Shown: positions 37,235-45,876 of the stretch, in pieces | Layout: every line of letters begins with the position of its first letter | Position numbering within the stretch: the first letter of the stretch is position 1 | NCBI RefSeq assembly: GCF_002993335.1 | Contig: NZ_PVNS01000008.1 | Span: forward strand, 62,001 to 126,000 | Length of the DNA: 64,000 nt | Reading direction: 5' to 3' | Origin: Alkalicoccus urumqiensis | GTDB lineage: Bacteria; Bacillota; Bacilli; Bacillales; Salisediminibacteriaceae | Notes under the pieces: model-generated | Told to the model about the DNA's origin: nothing | Databases searched by the model: none | Seen by the model: only the letters and a program-made list of their open reading frames with translations | Position numbers and translations under genes: made by a program

Positions 37235-37262
37235 TTGACATGGTAAAAGCAGATGTGATAAA
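37235..37262 (+). promoter_or_regulatory. tyrS leader promoter
   Basis: A perfect TTGACA (37235-37240) and GATAAA (37257-37262) are spaced by 16 bp, just upstream of the T-box leader. Confidence 0.7.
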
Positions 37263-37264
37263 AC

Positions 37265-37524
37265 TAATTTCATGAATAAGTAAGTACGTTGAAGAAGCAG
37301 AAGTAGCTTATTGTCTCCCTGTTCCCAGAGAGCTGACGCGGGTGGAAGTCAGCACACAGGCAGAAGCGAATTACGGTTTCGGAGGAACTCTGCAGAAATG
37401 CAGAGCGGCAGCTGTACGTTATGCAGCAGAAGAAGCGGGCGCATCGTATGTGCCCGCAGCCGAGGGTGGTACCGCGTGACGAACGCCCCTCGCCGGAATA
37501 TTTCCGGCGGGGGGCGTTTTTTGT
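37265..37524 (+). ncRNA. T-box riboswitch leader of tyrS
   Basis: The strictly conserved T-box AGGGTGGTACCGCG lies at 37463-37476. It is followed by a GC-rich terminator hairpin (37483-37520) with a T-run, whose formation competes with the antiterminator that uncharged tRNA stabilises. The stem I distal elements AGAGAGC and GGGTGGAAGTCAGC are at about 37327-37353. A UAC tyrosine codon at 37372-37374 is a good specifier candidate. It senses uncharged tRNA-Tyr and switches on tyrS. Confidence 0.95.
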
Positions 37525-37595
37525 TTTCGCGCAGTGAAACCGGCCGCGTAAAAGCGTACGAAAAGGATAAACAACGAATTGAAGGAGGATATAAC

Positions 37596-38873
37596 ATGAC
37601 GTTAATGGAAGATTTACAACAGCGCGGCCTGATCAATCAGGCGACAGATGAAAAGGGCTTAAAGGAGCTGCTGGAAAAGGAACAGGTTAAGCTATACTGC
37701 GGATTTGATCCGACCGGTGACAGTCTTCACATCGGCCACCTGATCACGATTATTACGCTCCGCAGGTTTCAGCTGGCCGGCCATCAGCCGTTCCCGCTAG
37801 TAGGAGGCGCTACCGGGCTGATCGGGGATCCGAGTGGAAAGAATGCTGAGCGGACGTTAAACGAGCAGAGCGTCGTGGAAGGATTCAGCGATAAAATCCG
37901 CTCCCAGCTGGAAAAACATCTGGACTTTACAGGTGAGAATAAAGCTGTACTCATGAATAATTACGACTGGATCGGGCAGATGACGGTCGTTGATTTTCTG
38001 AGGGATACCGGTAAGCACTTCAGTGTGAACTACATGCTTGCCAAGGAATCGGTTGAGGCACGTATTCAATCAGGGATATCTTTCACTGAATTCAGCTACC
38101 AGATTCTGCAGTCTCTTGATTTTCACCACCTTTACAAGGAGCATGGTGTCAAGCTTCAGATCGGAGGAAGCGATCAGTGGGGCAATATTACTGCAGGACT
38201 CGAGCTCATCCGCCGGATGCACGGAGCAGACGAAGAAGAGCGGGAGCCTGCATTCGGTTTCACCATTCCGTTAGTGACAAAAGCGGATGGACAGAAGTTT
38301 GGTAAAACAGAAGGCGGCGCTGTCTGGCTGGATCCGGAAAAGACGAGTCCGTACGAATTTTACCAGTTCCTTCTGAATACCGATGACCAGGACGTGATCA
38401 AGTTTTTGAAATTTTTCACGTTTGTGGAGCTTGCGGAGATTGAAGAGCTGGAAGATGAAGTCAAAGAACGCCCGCATGAGCGAGCAGCCCAGCGGCGTCT
38501 CGCTGAAGAGCTGACCCGCTTTGTGCACGGAGAAGAAGCTCTTCAGCAGGCGCAGAATATTTCTGCGGCACTGTTTGGAAAAGGGGAGCTGACGGAATTG
38601 ACAGCTTCTGAAATTGAACAAGGATTTAAAGACGTACCTGGTGTGACTCTCTCTGTAGAGGAGATTCCGCTCGTGGACCTCTTAATTGAGACTGGAGCGG
38701 CACCATCGAAGCGCCAGGCCCGGGAAGATATTCAAAACGGTGCAGTATACCTGAACGGCGGACGCTGTCAGGAGCTTGATAAGTCAGTAGGGAAAACAGA
38801 GAAAATTGAAGACACGTTTACAATCCTCCGCCGTGGGAAAAAGAAATTTTTCCTGATCCGCTGGGCAGGATAA
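37596..38873 (+). CDS. tyrS: tyrosyl-tRNA synthetase
   Basis: A 425-residue class I synthetase (B. subtilis TyrS 422). The HIGH signature is in SLHIGHLITI near residue 47, the tyrosine-pocket/KMSKS region is KFGKTEGGAVW near 233, and an S4-like RNA-binding domain occupies about 355-425 (KRQAREDIQNGAVYLNG). The open frame extends upstream through the T-box leader to 37311; ATG 37596, 7 bases after GGAGG, is the real start. The leader places it under tRNA-Tyr charging control. Confidence 0.97.
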   Translation: MTLMEDLQQRGLINQATDEKGLKELLEKEQVKLYCGFDPTGDSLHIGHLITIITLRRFQLAGHQPFPLVGGATGLIGDPSGKNAERTLNEQSVVEGFSDKIRSQLEKHLDFTGENKAVLMNNYDWIGQMTVVDFLRDTGKHFSVNYMLAKESVEARIQSGISFTEFSYQILQSLDFHHLYKEHGVKLQIGGSDQWGNITAGLELIRRMHGADEEEREPAFGFTIPLVTKADGQKFGKTEGGAVWLDPEKTSPYEFYQFLLNTDDQDVIKFLKFFTFVELAEIEELEDEVKERPHERAAQRRLAEELTRFVHGEEALQQAQNISAALFGKGELTELTASEIEQGFKDVPGVTLSVEEIPLVDLLIETGAAPSKRQAREDIQNGAVYLNGGRCQELDKSVGKTEKIEDTFTILRRGKKKFFLIRWAG

Positions 38874-38885
38874 TCAGCGGTAATG

Positions 38886-38926
38886 AAAAGGTGCGCTTCC
38901 CCCGTCATGGAGGAGCGCACCTTTTC
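38886..38926. terminator. bidirectional terminator after tyrS
   Basis: AAGGTGCGCT pairs with AGCGCACCTT over a partly paired loop, with A- and T-tracts on both sides. It separates tyrS from the convergent small membrane protein gene. Confidence 0.88.
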
Positions 38927-39211
38927 TTATTTCTTCGGCTCATCTTTCTCGTTGAACAAAAAGTGATTCATTTTCATGATCAGCCGGAAGAACAGGGGCA
39001 TCCCGACCCAGACGACGAGCAGCATGAGACTGCCGTATACAAGCCCGTACAGCATCCCGCCCTGGACAAAGTAGCTTATTAAAAACAGCGGAGACAGCAG
39101 GATGGGAATAAAAAAGACCACCGCCGTCACCCAGTAGTACAGGCGGAGCTGACTGTTTTCGGGAATTTCCCCGTAGAGTACCGTAAATACGCGTTTTATC
39201 ATTGCTTTCAC
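38927..39211 (-). CDS. small membrane protein of unknown function
   Basis: A 94-residue protein with two strongly hydrophobic stretches (about residues 27-48 and 53-78), the second possibly forming a tight pair, and a charged C-terminal tail (NEKDEPKK). The start is GTG 39211 with AGAGG 7 bases upstream. I do not recognise the family. It stands between tyrS and the Eis-type gene, 80 bp from the latter. Confidence 0.65.
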   Translation of the reverse strand: MKAMIKRVFTVLYGEIPENSQLRLYYWVTAVVFFIPILLSPLFLISYFVQGGMLYGLVYGSLMLLVVWVGMPLFFRLIMKMNHFLFNEKDEPKK

Positions 39212-39292
39212 ATCAACGCCTCTTTCTAAACGCAGCAGAAGCTGCAGGATCTTCTTCCGTCCTACTCCCGGAAGTCAAAGAAGCATGTCCGG

Positions 39293-40486
39293 TTAAAAGA
39301 AATCATACAGAAATGGAACAGCTGCCGGAAGGGCTTTATCGAGTTTCTGAATGCTCTCTTCATCACCGGTGATCAAACCTTCTTTCCATAATAGTAACGG
39401 AGAAGTGTCCCCCATGACAATGGAAGAAAGTGCTTTAATATCGAGATGGATGCCGTTTTTCGGGAGCTGTCTTGCGATCGTCTCCGATTCTCCCTCTGCA
39501 GGGAAAAAGCGGACACGCGGCTCTTCCGAGGGGTCCCGGGAAACGATATAGGTGCCTTCATTCTCTTTAAGAAGCGGATCCTGCAGATGCAGAACAACAG
39601 CTTCATTTAGTTCCAGCCGCAGCGGCAGCTGATTCAGCATATTTTCGACGTGGACGATACGGGCCATAAAATAGGAGTGAATCGTCCGCTTAACTTTTGG
39701 ATCCGGCAGCAGCCGGTTAAATCCGGTATGGGCAGATGTGTTAATTTTTACCTTGTCTACCATGGAGTCATGGTTGTGTATAAATGTAAACAATCCCCGC
39801 CGGGCATCGTCATCCAGCCAGACAATCTCGTGAACGTTCATCTCCCGTTCTTTGATGGAATAAAGCAGGTAGCCAAACGGCACTCCCTGGCGTTCGTAAA
39901 CGATCGTCCGGCCTTTTTTGCGCCGGTGAACCGATTTCATCCACCACTCTCTGTCCCGGTCCAGCATTCCTTGAAAGCGGGCAGCATAGTCGCGGTAAAC
40001 CGGTCCGGTGATAGAAGGATCCGGCTCGATACTCCGGCATGTGCCGGTGTGCGGTTCCGCTTTTGGAAGCTGATGGCGCTCCAGTGTCAGTCTCTCTGCG
40101 TCGGTAAACAATTCATAGCCGTAATTGCGGTAAAAGGGAACGGAGAAAGGATACAGGAGGGAAAAAAGCCGTCCTTTCTGATACTCTTCCTCCAGTGAGT
40201 GAAGCAGCAGCTTCGATACGATCCCCTTTCTCCGCTGTTCAGGCCACGTGGCTACGCCGGAGACGCCGGAAGCCGGAACGGATTTTCCGTAAAAAAAGAT
40301 GTGGAGCGGGAGGATCGTTACTTTGGAGAGAAGTTCTCCACCTTCTTCCGCCACCCACGTTTCGAAAGGTTTCATATCCGCTTTCCGCTCGCGGCGCTCT
40401 TCTTCGCTCAGCTCATACTGAAATGCAAACTCCGACAGGCGGATGGCGGCATCCACTTCAGCCGGACGGAGCTTTCGAATAATCAT
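39293..40486 (-). CDS. Eis-type GNAT N-acetyltransferase
   Basis: A 397-residue protein of the Eis family: tandem GNAT domains plus a C-terminal SCP2-like domain. The acetyl-CoA loop is GVATWPEQRRKGIVSK (about residues 78-93). The chain ends in YDFF; in mycobacterial Eis the C-terminal carboxylate of a terminal Phe takes part in catalysis, so this ending is meaningful. Members acetylate amines, including aminoglycosides, but the natural substrate here is unknown. The ATG overlaps the photolyase stop by 4 bp. Confidence 0.88.
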   Translation of the reverse strand: MIIRKLRPAEVDAAIRLSEFAFQYELSEEERRERKADMKPFETWVAEEGGELLSKVTILPLHIFFYGKSVPASGVSGVATWPEQRRKGIVSKLLLHSLEEEYQKGRLFSLLYPFSVPFYRNYGYELFTDAERLTLERHQLPKAEPHTGTCRSIEPDPSITGPVYRDYAARFQGMLDRDREWWMKSVHRRKKGRTIVYERQGVPFGYLLYSIKEREMNVHEIVWLDDDARRGLFTFIHNHDSMVDKVKINTSAHTGFNRLLPDPKVKRTIHSYFMARIVHVENMLNQLPLRLELNEAVVLHLQDPLLKENEGTYIVSRDPSEEPRVRFFPAEGESETIARQLPKNGIHLDIKALSSIVMGDTSPLLLWKEGLITGDEESIQKLDKALPAAVPFLYDFF

Positions 40487-41919
40487 TGGTCTTTCGCCTC
40501 CTCAAACATAGCAATGGCTCTTTTCCGCTCTTCTTTGTGATCAACGACCGGTTCGGGGTAATCCGAACCGATGATACAGCCGGCTTCTTTCTGCACGCTT
40601 TCCGGCATCTTGTGGGGCTCCTGAATATATTTATCCGGCACGTGTTTCAGTTCCGGGAGAAACTGGCGGATGAATGTTCCTTCCGGGTCGAACCGCTCTC
40701 CCTGTCTGACAGGGCTGAACACACGAAAGTAAGGCACTGCATCTGTGCCGACCGAAGCGGCCCACTGCCAGCCCCCAATATTGGAAGAGGGGGTGTAGTC
40801 AATTAATTTATGACCAAAATACGCCTCGCCTTTCTGCCAGTCGATCTGCAGATCTTTCGTCAGAAAGGAAGCCGTGATCATCCGGAGACGGTTGTGCATC
40901 CAGCCGATCTGATTCAGCTGACGCATGCCGGCATCCACAATAGGAAAGCCGGTGCGTCCTTCTTTCCAGGCAGAGAAGTGCTCGTTGTTCTCACTCCAGG
41001 GCAGATTTCGGTACTGCTCCTGAAACTCATCCTTCTCTGCTTCCGGAAAATAGTGAAGAATGGCTGCGTAAAAATCCCGCCAGGCAAGTTCTTTAATGAA
41101 CGTTTCTGCTCCGCTGCCGGAGGTCGTTTCCATCTGCGAAGCAGCAGCTTCATACACTTTCCTTACAGAGAGACTGCCGGTGCGCAGATAAGGGGAGATA
41201 CGCGTCGTTCCCGCTCTGGACGGCAGGTCCCGCGTATCCTGATACCCGGGAACAATTTTTTTCATCGTATATTCCAGCCGCTCGAGCGCTGCTTTTTCTC
41301 CAAGGCGCTCCCACGAGCGTGTACAGCTGTTGACGACGCGGTCAAATGCCTCTTCACTTTCCTGATCGAGAGCTTTTTTCCGGGTGCATCGTTTTTTCAA
41401 TACATCCATATCCACATGACGAAGCTCCGGCTTCGCTTCCTTCATCCATTTCCGCGAAAACGGCGTATACACTTTGTAGGGATCACCGTTATCTTTTTCC
41501 ACGGTGCCCGGCTCATGAATATAATTTCCGGGAACCGAGTAAAAGGGAACGGAGTGATCTGTTAAAAAAGAAGCAGCTTTTTCATCCCGTTTCCGCGCAA
41601 AAGAAGTCACTTCCGGCGTACAGAAAACAGCGTTGATTTCTCCGGCCCGTTCAAGAAGTGTGGAGAAAGCATCCTCTACCTCGCCGCTGAGCATATGAAT
41701 CTTTACATTTTCGGACTCAGCATCTTTTTGAAACGACGCTGCCGTCTGGAAAAAATAATCGTTGCTTATGTCTGTATTATCTGTAAAATATGGGTGCAGA
41801 TGAAACATAAGCAGCAGGTCCGTATCATGCGTCTCCGCGTATTCTACAGCCTCTGCCAGTGCAGGGTGGTCATGAAAACGAAGATCATTTCGGAACCAAA
41901 GGACAGTTGTTGCGGTCAT
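40483..41919 (-). CDS. phrB: deoxyribodipyrimidine photolyase
   Basis: A 478-residue class I CPD photolyase. An N-terminal antenna domain (TVLWFRNDLRFHDHPAL) is followed by the FAD domain with ELAWRDFYAAILHYFP, GRTGFPIVDAGMRQL, MHNRLRMITASFLTKDL and GWQWAASVGTDAVPYFRVF. It uses blue light to split cyclobutane pyrimidine dimers. The open frame starts at 41970; ATG 41919 has GGAGGTGG 5 bases upstream and fits the family start. It is translationally coupled to the Eis-type gene. Confidence 0.94.
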   Translation of the reverse strand: MTATTVLWFRNDLRFHDHPALAEAVEYAETHDTDLLLMFHLHPYFTDNTDISNDYFFQTAASFQKDAESENVKIHMLSGEVEDAFSTLLERAGEINAVFCTPEVTSFARKRDEKAASFLTDHSVPFYSVPGNYIHEPGTVEKDNGDPYKVYTPFSRKWMKEAKPELRHVDMDVLKKRCTRKKALDQESEEAFDRVVNSCTRSWERLGEKAALERLEYTMKKIVPGYQDTRDLPSRAGTTRISPYLRTGSLSVRKVYEAAASQMETTSGSGAETFIKELAWRDFYAAILHYFPEAEKDEFQEQYRNLPWSENNEHFSAWKEGRTGFPIVDAGMRQLNQIGWMHNRLRMITASFLTKDLQIDWQKGEAYFGHKLIDYTPSSNIGGWQWAASVGTDAVPYFRVFSPVRQGERFDPEGTFIRQFLPELKHVPDKYIQEPHKMPESVQKEAGCIIGSDYPEPVVDHKEERKRAIAMFEEAKDQ

Positions 41920-42038
41920 AGCGGCCACCTCCATGATTACCGATACCCCGGGAAGTAGAAAAACTAACACAGCTGAGCAGGAAAAATCGTGCCGCTGTCC
42001 ACATTCTGTATAATAGGAAAAAGAGGAGCAGTGATACG

Positions 42039-43358
42039 ATGAAAGAAGAGAGAATTTATGACATTATCGGTGTCGGGATCGGCCCTGCCAACCTTGGTAT
42101 GGCGGCCCTTCTCCATCATCAGAAAGATATACAGGCCGTTTTTTTCGATGAGAGTCCCGAATTTCAATGGCATCCGGGCATGCTGATCGAGGGAGCGGAT
42201 CTGCAGGTTCCTTTCCTCGCAGATCTGGTAACACTTGCGGATCCGACCAATCCGTTTACGTTTTTGAATTACCTGCGTGAGCATGACCGGATTCACGCCT
42301 TTTTCTTTTTTAACCGGTTTGACATTCCACGAAGAGAATACAATGATTATGCTTCCTGGGCTGCACAGAGTATGGAAGAGTGCCATTTTGGCATGCGGGT
42401 CATCAATGTTGTCCATCACGAGAAAAAAGACTGCTATGAAGTCCTTGTTGAAGACCAGGAAACGAAAGCAGAGACTTCCTGGTTCGCCCGGCATATTGTA
42501 ACAGGGACCGGCATGAAACCACTGATCCCATCGTCTCTCGAGGGACATCCTTCCGATGATGTGTTTCATACGAGTCAGTACATGTTCCGCAGAGATTCAC
42601 TGAAACAGACAGAAACAGTATTTATCGCAGGATCCGGCCAGTCTGCAGCGGAGGTATTTCTGGATCAGCTGCAGCGGCAGGAAAACGGAGCGCCGCACCT
42701 CGCCTGGTATACGCGCTCGCCCGGGTTTTTCCAACTGGAAGCCGGCAAGCTGGGCCAGGAGGTATTTTCTCCGGATTACGTCGATTACTTTCATCAGCTT
42801 CCGCTCTCAAAAAGGCTGGAGGAACTGCCGAACCTTGGACAGCTCCGTAACGGTGTAGAGCAGTCGACGCTGCACCAGATTTACGATCTTCTCTATCATC
42901 TCTCTGTCGGCCGGGGCAGACCGGATGTCACTATTCAGGCAAATACAGAGATCGAAAAAATCACTCCGGCAGAGACAGGATACGATGTCCACTGCAGGCA
43001 GCAGCAGTCGGAGCATGTATTCACGGTCCGCGCAGACAAAGTCGTTCTCGGCACCGGCTATCAGCCGGACCTTCCGCCGTGGTATGAGAAGCTGCTCGAA
43101 CAAGTGGAGTGGGAAGACGAATCGTATCCGAAAATCGGCCGGAATTTTAATCTTCAATTTGCCGATAAGCGGAACGCGGATGTCTTTACGCTTACGGACG
43201 TCGTTCATTCCCATGGGGCCGGTGCTACTAACCTGGCGCTCTCTGTTCACCGGAATACATTAATTATTAATGAAATTGCCGGCAGAGAAATATACCCGGA
43301 GAAAGAGCATACCGTCTTCCAGCAGTTTTCTCCGGACATGAATGAGGGATCCTCATGA
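42039..43358 (+). CDS. L-lysine/L-ornithine N-monooxygenase family protein
   Basis: A 439-residue flavin N-hydroxylase of the IucD/SidA/PvdA type. The FAD motif VGIGPANLGMAALL is at residues about 12-25, the WHPGM and LADLVT segments are typical, the NADPH motif FIAGSGQSAAEVF lies near 192, and GATNLALSVHR is the C-terminal signature. It would hydroxylate the side-chain amine of lysine or ornithine, normally for a hydroxamate siderophore. No siderophore synthetase or transporter gene is nearby and no Fur box was seen. TATAAT at 42009-42014 is the probable -10. Its stop overlaps the next start (ATGA). Confidence 0.88.
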   Translation: MKEERIYDIIGVGIGPANLGMAALLHHQKDIQAVFFDESPEFQWHPGMLIEGADLQVPFLADLVTLADPTNPFTFLNYLREHDRIHAFFFFNRFDIPRREYNDYASWAAQSMEECHFGMRVINVVHHEKKDCYEVLVEDQETKAETSWFARHIVTGTGMKPLIPSSLEGHPSDDVFHTSQYMFRRDSLKQTETVFIAGSGQSAAEVFLDQLQRQENGAPHLAWYTRSPGFFQLEAGKLGQEVFSPDYVDYFHQLPLSKRLEELPNLGQLRNGVEQSTLHQIYDLLYHLSVGRGRPDVTIQANTEIEKITPAETGYDVHCRQQQSEHVFTVRADKVVLGTGYQPDLPPWYEKLLEQVEWEDESYPKIGRNFNLQFADKRNADVFTLTDVVHSHGAGATNLALSVHRNTLIINEIAGREIYPEKEHTVFQQFSPDMNEGSS

Positions 43359-44335
43359 AGCTGAGTATTCTGGATCAAAGTCCGGTACGGGCGGGAGGAA
43401 ATGCGGAAACTGCTTTTCAGGAAACGATTCACCTGGCACAGAAAGCAGAGGAGTGGGGGTACCACCGGTTCTGGGTCTCGGAGCATCATGACACCCGCTC
43501 ACTTGCAGGAAGCAGTCCGGAGGTTCTTCTCGGAAGTCTTGGGGCACATACGCAAAAAATCCGCCTCGGTACCGGCGGGCTGCTTCTGCCGCACTACAGC
43601 CCCTATAAAGCGGCGGAAATTTTCCACGTACTTGAAGCACTGTATCCGGGCAGGGTGGATGCAGGTATCGGCAGAGCTCCGGGAGGAATGCCGAGAGCAT
43701 CTCTGGCGCTCAGTGAAGGCAGACCGAGAAATGCTTCCCGGTTTCCCTCCCAGGTGGACGATCTGCTTCGGTACATGCGCTTTGAGACGATACCGGAGCA
43801 CGTCTACGGCGAAGCAGAAGCTCTTCCTTTTACCAGCGCTGTTCCCCCTGTCTGGCTTCTCGGAACGAGTAAAGAGAGTGCTGCCCACGCTGCAGAAAAA
43901 GGGCTCTCCTATATGTATGCCCATTTCATACATCCGGATGCCGGCATGGAAGCAGTAAAAGCGTACCGCGGGCAAACTCATCAGGTAGAGTCATCATTCA
44001 GCGCGGCGGTCTTTGTGCTCTGTCTTGATACGGAAGAGGAAGCCCAGTACGAGGCCAGAAGCCTTGATTTCGGCCTGCTGGAGGCGGAAAAGGGAAACCG
44101 GGGAGCCGGTATACGGCCTCCGGATTATTATGACAACGAACGGCCGGGCGTGTATGAGCAGGAGCGCATCCGTGATAACAGACGGCGGATGATCGTAGGA
44201 AATCCGGAATCTGTACGCAGGCAGCTGGAAGCTTTTGCAGAGAAATACGGAACAGATGAAATAATGATTGTGACATCCGTTTATGATCCGGAGAAGCGTT
44301 TCCGCTCTTTTGAGCTGACGGCCTCACTGTTCTAA
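43355..44335 (+). CDS. luciferase-like flavin-dependent monooxygenase
   Basis: A 326-residue LLM-class oxidoreductase with a TIM-barrel pattern, of the MsnO8 type: start LSILDQSPVRAGG, WVSEHHDTRSLAGSSPEVLL, and KIRLGTGGLLLPHYSPYKAAE. It uses reduced FMN and oxygen; the substrate is unknown. It overlaps the N-hydroxylase gene by 4 bp (ATGA) and is almost certainly co-translated with it. Its TAA overlaps the acylphosphatase stop codon on the other strand. Confidence 0.9.
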   Translation: MKLSILDQSPVRAGGNAETAFQETIHLAQKAEEWGYHRFWVSEHHDTRSLAGSSPEVLLGSLGAHTQKIRLGTGGLLLPHYSPYKAAEIFHVLEALYPGRVDAGIGRAPGGMPRASLALSEGRPRNASRFPSQVDDLLRYMRFETIPEHVYGEAEALPFTSAVPPVWLLGTSKESAAHAAEKGLSYMYAHFIHPDAGMEAVKAYRGQTHQVESSFSAAVFVLCLDTEEEAQYEARSLDFGLLEAEKGNRGAGIRPPDYYDNERPGVYEQERIRDNRRRMIVGNPESVRRQLEAFAEKYGTDEIMIVTSVYDPEKRFRSFELTASLF

Positions 44336-44607
44336 TCGTGGCGGATACGAAAAGAAGATTCTTTCTCTTTTTCCTCCACGGCGACGGGAATCAGTTCATC
44401 GACCTGTGCCGGATAGCGCGCCTGACGGATCGAGCGGATAAAGGAATGGAGCTGCTCTTCTGATCCCTGGGCTTCCATACGCACTGTTCCGTCTGATTCA
44501 TTTCTCACCCAGCCGGTAAGGTCCTGATGAGCGGCTTCTGTCTGGGCAAAGAAGCGGAATCCCACACCCTGGACACGGCCGGTGACGGTAATATCATAAC
44601 GTGGCAT
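44332..44607 (-). CDS. acyP: acylphosphatase
   Basis: A 91-residue enzyme that hydrolyses acyl phosphates. The phosphate-binding loop RVQGVGFRFFAQ, with the catalytic Arg, and the GWVRNESDGTV motif, with the catalytic Asn, are intact. The open frame begins at 44634, but ATG 44607 is preceded by AAGGAGG at 8 bases and begins with the usual MPRYDITV. It converges on the LLM gene, and the two stop codons overlap (44332-44335). Confidence 0.95.
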   Translation of the reverse strand: MPRYDITVTGRVQGVGFRFFAQTEAAHQDLTGWVRNESDGTVRMEAQGSEEQLHSFIRSIRQARYPAQVDELIPVAVEEKEKESSFRIRHD

Positions 44608-44714
44608 AAATTGTTCCTCCTTTTTGAGTTTCACTTATGTATGGATATTCCCGCAGCCGCCGGCCGTCACACTAAAAAATAGAAAGAAGATATAGATTAA
44701 AGGAGAAGGTAGAT

Positions 44715-45437
44715 GTGATACGGACAATTGGATGGTTTGTTTACTTTTTCGGCTATCTGGCCGCTGTCAGCCCCCACTTACGAAAAGCAAAGAAGCTGGA
44801 AAGGGAGAATGCGCCGGAGCTGGAGGAATATATGCGGAAAATTTCTTCCGTGTGGGCCTCGCGGCTCCTGCAGAAAGCGGGAGCTGAAATTCATGCCCGT
44901 GGCGCAGAAGAACTGCCAGAAGGCCCTGTTTTGTTTGCGGCGAATCATCAGGGGAATTTCGATATTCCTCTTATTCTTGCGACATCAGGCAGAAAAACAG
45001 GATTTATTTCGAAAAAAGAAGTCCGTAAGCTTCCTCTGATTGGCGCCTGGATGGATCTGCTTTCCTGCGTATTTATTGACCGAAAAGACCGCAGACAGTC
45101 TCTTCAGGCAATGAAAGAAGGGGCGGAAGTGCTGAAGAGAGGCAGCAGCCTCGTCGTATTTCCGGAAGGAACAAGAAGCCGCGGTGGTCACATGGGAGAG
45201 TTTAAGCAGGGAAGTTTTATGCTTGCAAAACACGTTCCTGTTATTCCAGTCCTCATTGAAAACACATACACATTGATGGAGCAGAACAACGGGAAAATAA
45301 CCCCCGGCAGCGTGTCGATTACGTACGGAGAACCGATTAAAGACCACCTTGAACAGCCGATGAAACCGAAGCAGCTGTCAGAGCTTGTAGAGAAGCGTCT
45401 CCGGAATATGCAAGAGGAGGCGGCAGATTATGCATAA
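44715..45437 (+). CDS. plsC: 1-acyl-sn-glycerol-3-phosphate acyltransferase
   Basis: A 240-residue membrane-associated acyltransferase making phosphatidic acid. The catalytic NHQGNFD motif (NHx4D) lies near residue 77, IDRKDRRQS near 118 and FPEGTRSRGG near 153. An N-terminal hydrophobic segment (about 4-20) may anchor it. The start is GTG 44715 behind AAGGAGAAGG. It overlaps the DUF202 gene by 8 bp. Confidence 0.93.
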   Translation: MIRTIGWFVYFFGYLAAVSPHLRKAKKLERENAPELEEYMRKISSVWASRLLQKAGAEIHARGAEELPEGPVLFAANHQGNFDIPLILATSGRKTGFISKKEVRKLPLIGAWMDLLSCVFIDRKDRRQSLQAMKEGAEVLKRGSSLVVFPEGTRSRGGHMGEFKQGSFMLAKHVPVIPVLIENTYTLMEQNNGKITPGSVSITYGEPIKDHLEQPMKPKQLSELVEKRLRNMQEEAADYA

Positions 45438-45786
45438 ACAGGAAGCAGCCTATATTCAACAGCATCTCGCCAATGAACGCACCTACCTTGCGTGGGTGCG
45501 CACGGCGCTTGCAATGAAAGGGATCGGCTTCTTAGTAGCAGCGCTGGAGTATGCCGTGCAGAGTGGCGAAGCCTCTGTGCGTCTTCCGGCGGTGGTCATC
45601 AGTGCCGGCGCCTTCAGTGCCGGTATGGTCGTTCTGCTGATCGGAACGATTCTTTATTTCCGCAACCGGAGATCGATCAATGCGTCCTCTTATCAATCGG
45701 CTGCGGCGAGCATACTGATCAGCACCGTTCTGATAACGATTCTTCTCGTATCGGTCTTTTTCTACACATGGACACTTTCGCTTTAA
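45430..45786 (+). CDS. DUF202 family membrane protein
   Basis: A 118-residue protein with three predicted membrane spans (about residues 27-46, 56-78, 93-114). The N-terminal HLANERTYLAWVRTALAMKG is the DUF202/YidH signature. Its function is unknown. Its ATG lies inside the end of plsC, so the two are translationally coupled, hinting at an envelope-lipid connection. Confidence 0.9.
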   Translation: MHKQEAAYIQQHLANERTYLAWVRTALAMKGIGFLVAALEYAVQSGEASVRLPAVVISAGAFSAGMVVLLIGTILYFRNRRSINASSYQSAAASILISTVLITILLVSVFFYTWTLSL

Positions 45787-45833
45787 GAAGCAGTGGAACA
45801 GAAAGACAGATATACAAATTTGGCAGGGTGAAG

Positions 45834-45857
45834 TATAATGAATGAATCACCATTCAT
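45834..45857 (+). promoter_or_regulatory. -10 element overlapped by a FadR-like operator
   Basis: TATAAT (45834-45839) has TATACA 17 bp upstream (45811-45816). ATGAATG (45838-45844), six bases, then CATTCAT (45851-45857) form an inverted repeat with the same half-sites and spacing as the Bacillus FadR box (TGAATGA-N4-TCATTCA). It would block the promoter of the SCP2 gene when occupied. Confidence 0.6.
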
Positions 45858-45876
45858 TGTTTAGGAGGAACTGCAG

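Noticed and set aside
41920-42038. Fur box in front of the N-hydroxylase gene
   Set aside because: Looked for because the gene is siderophore-like; no 7-1-7 TGATAAT-type repeat is present.
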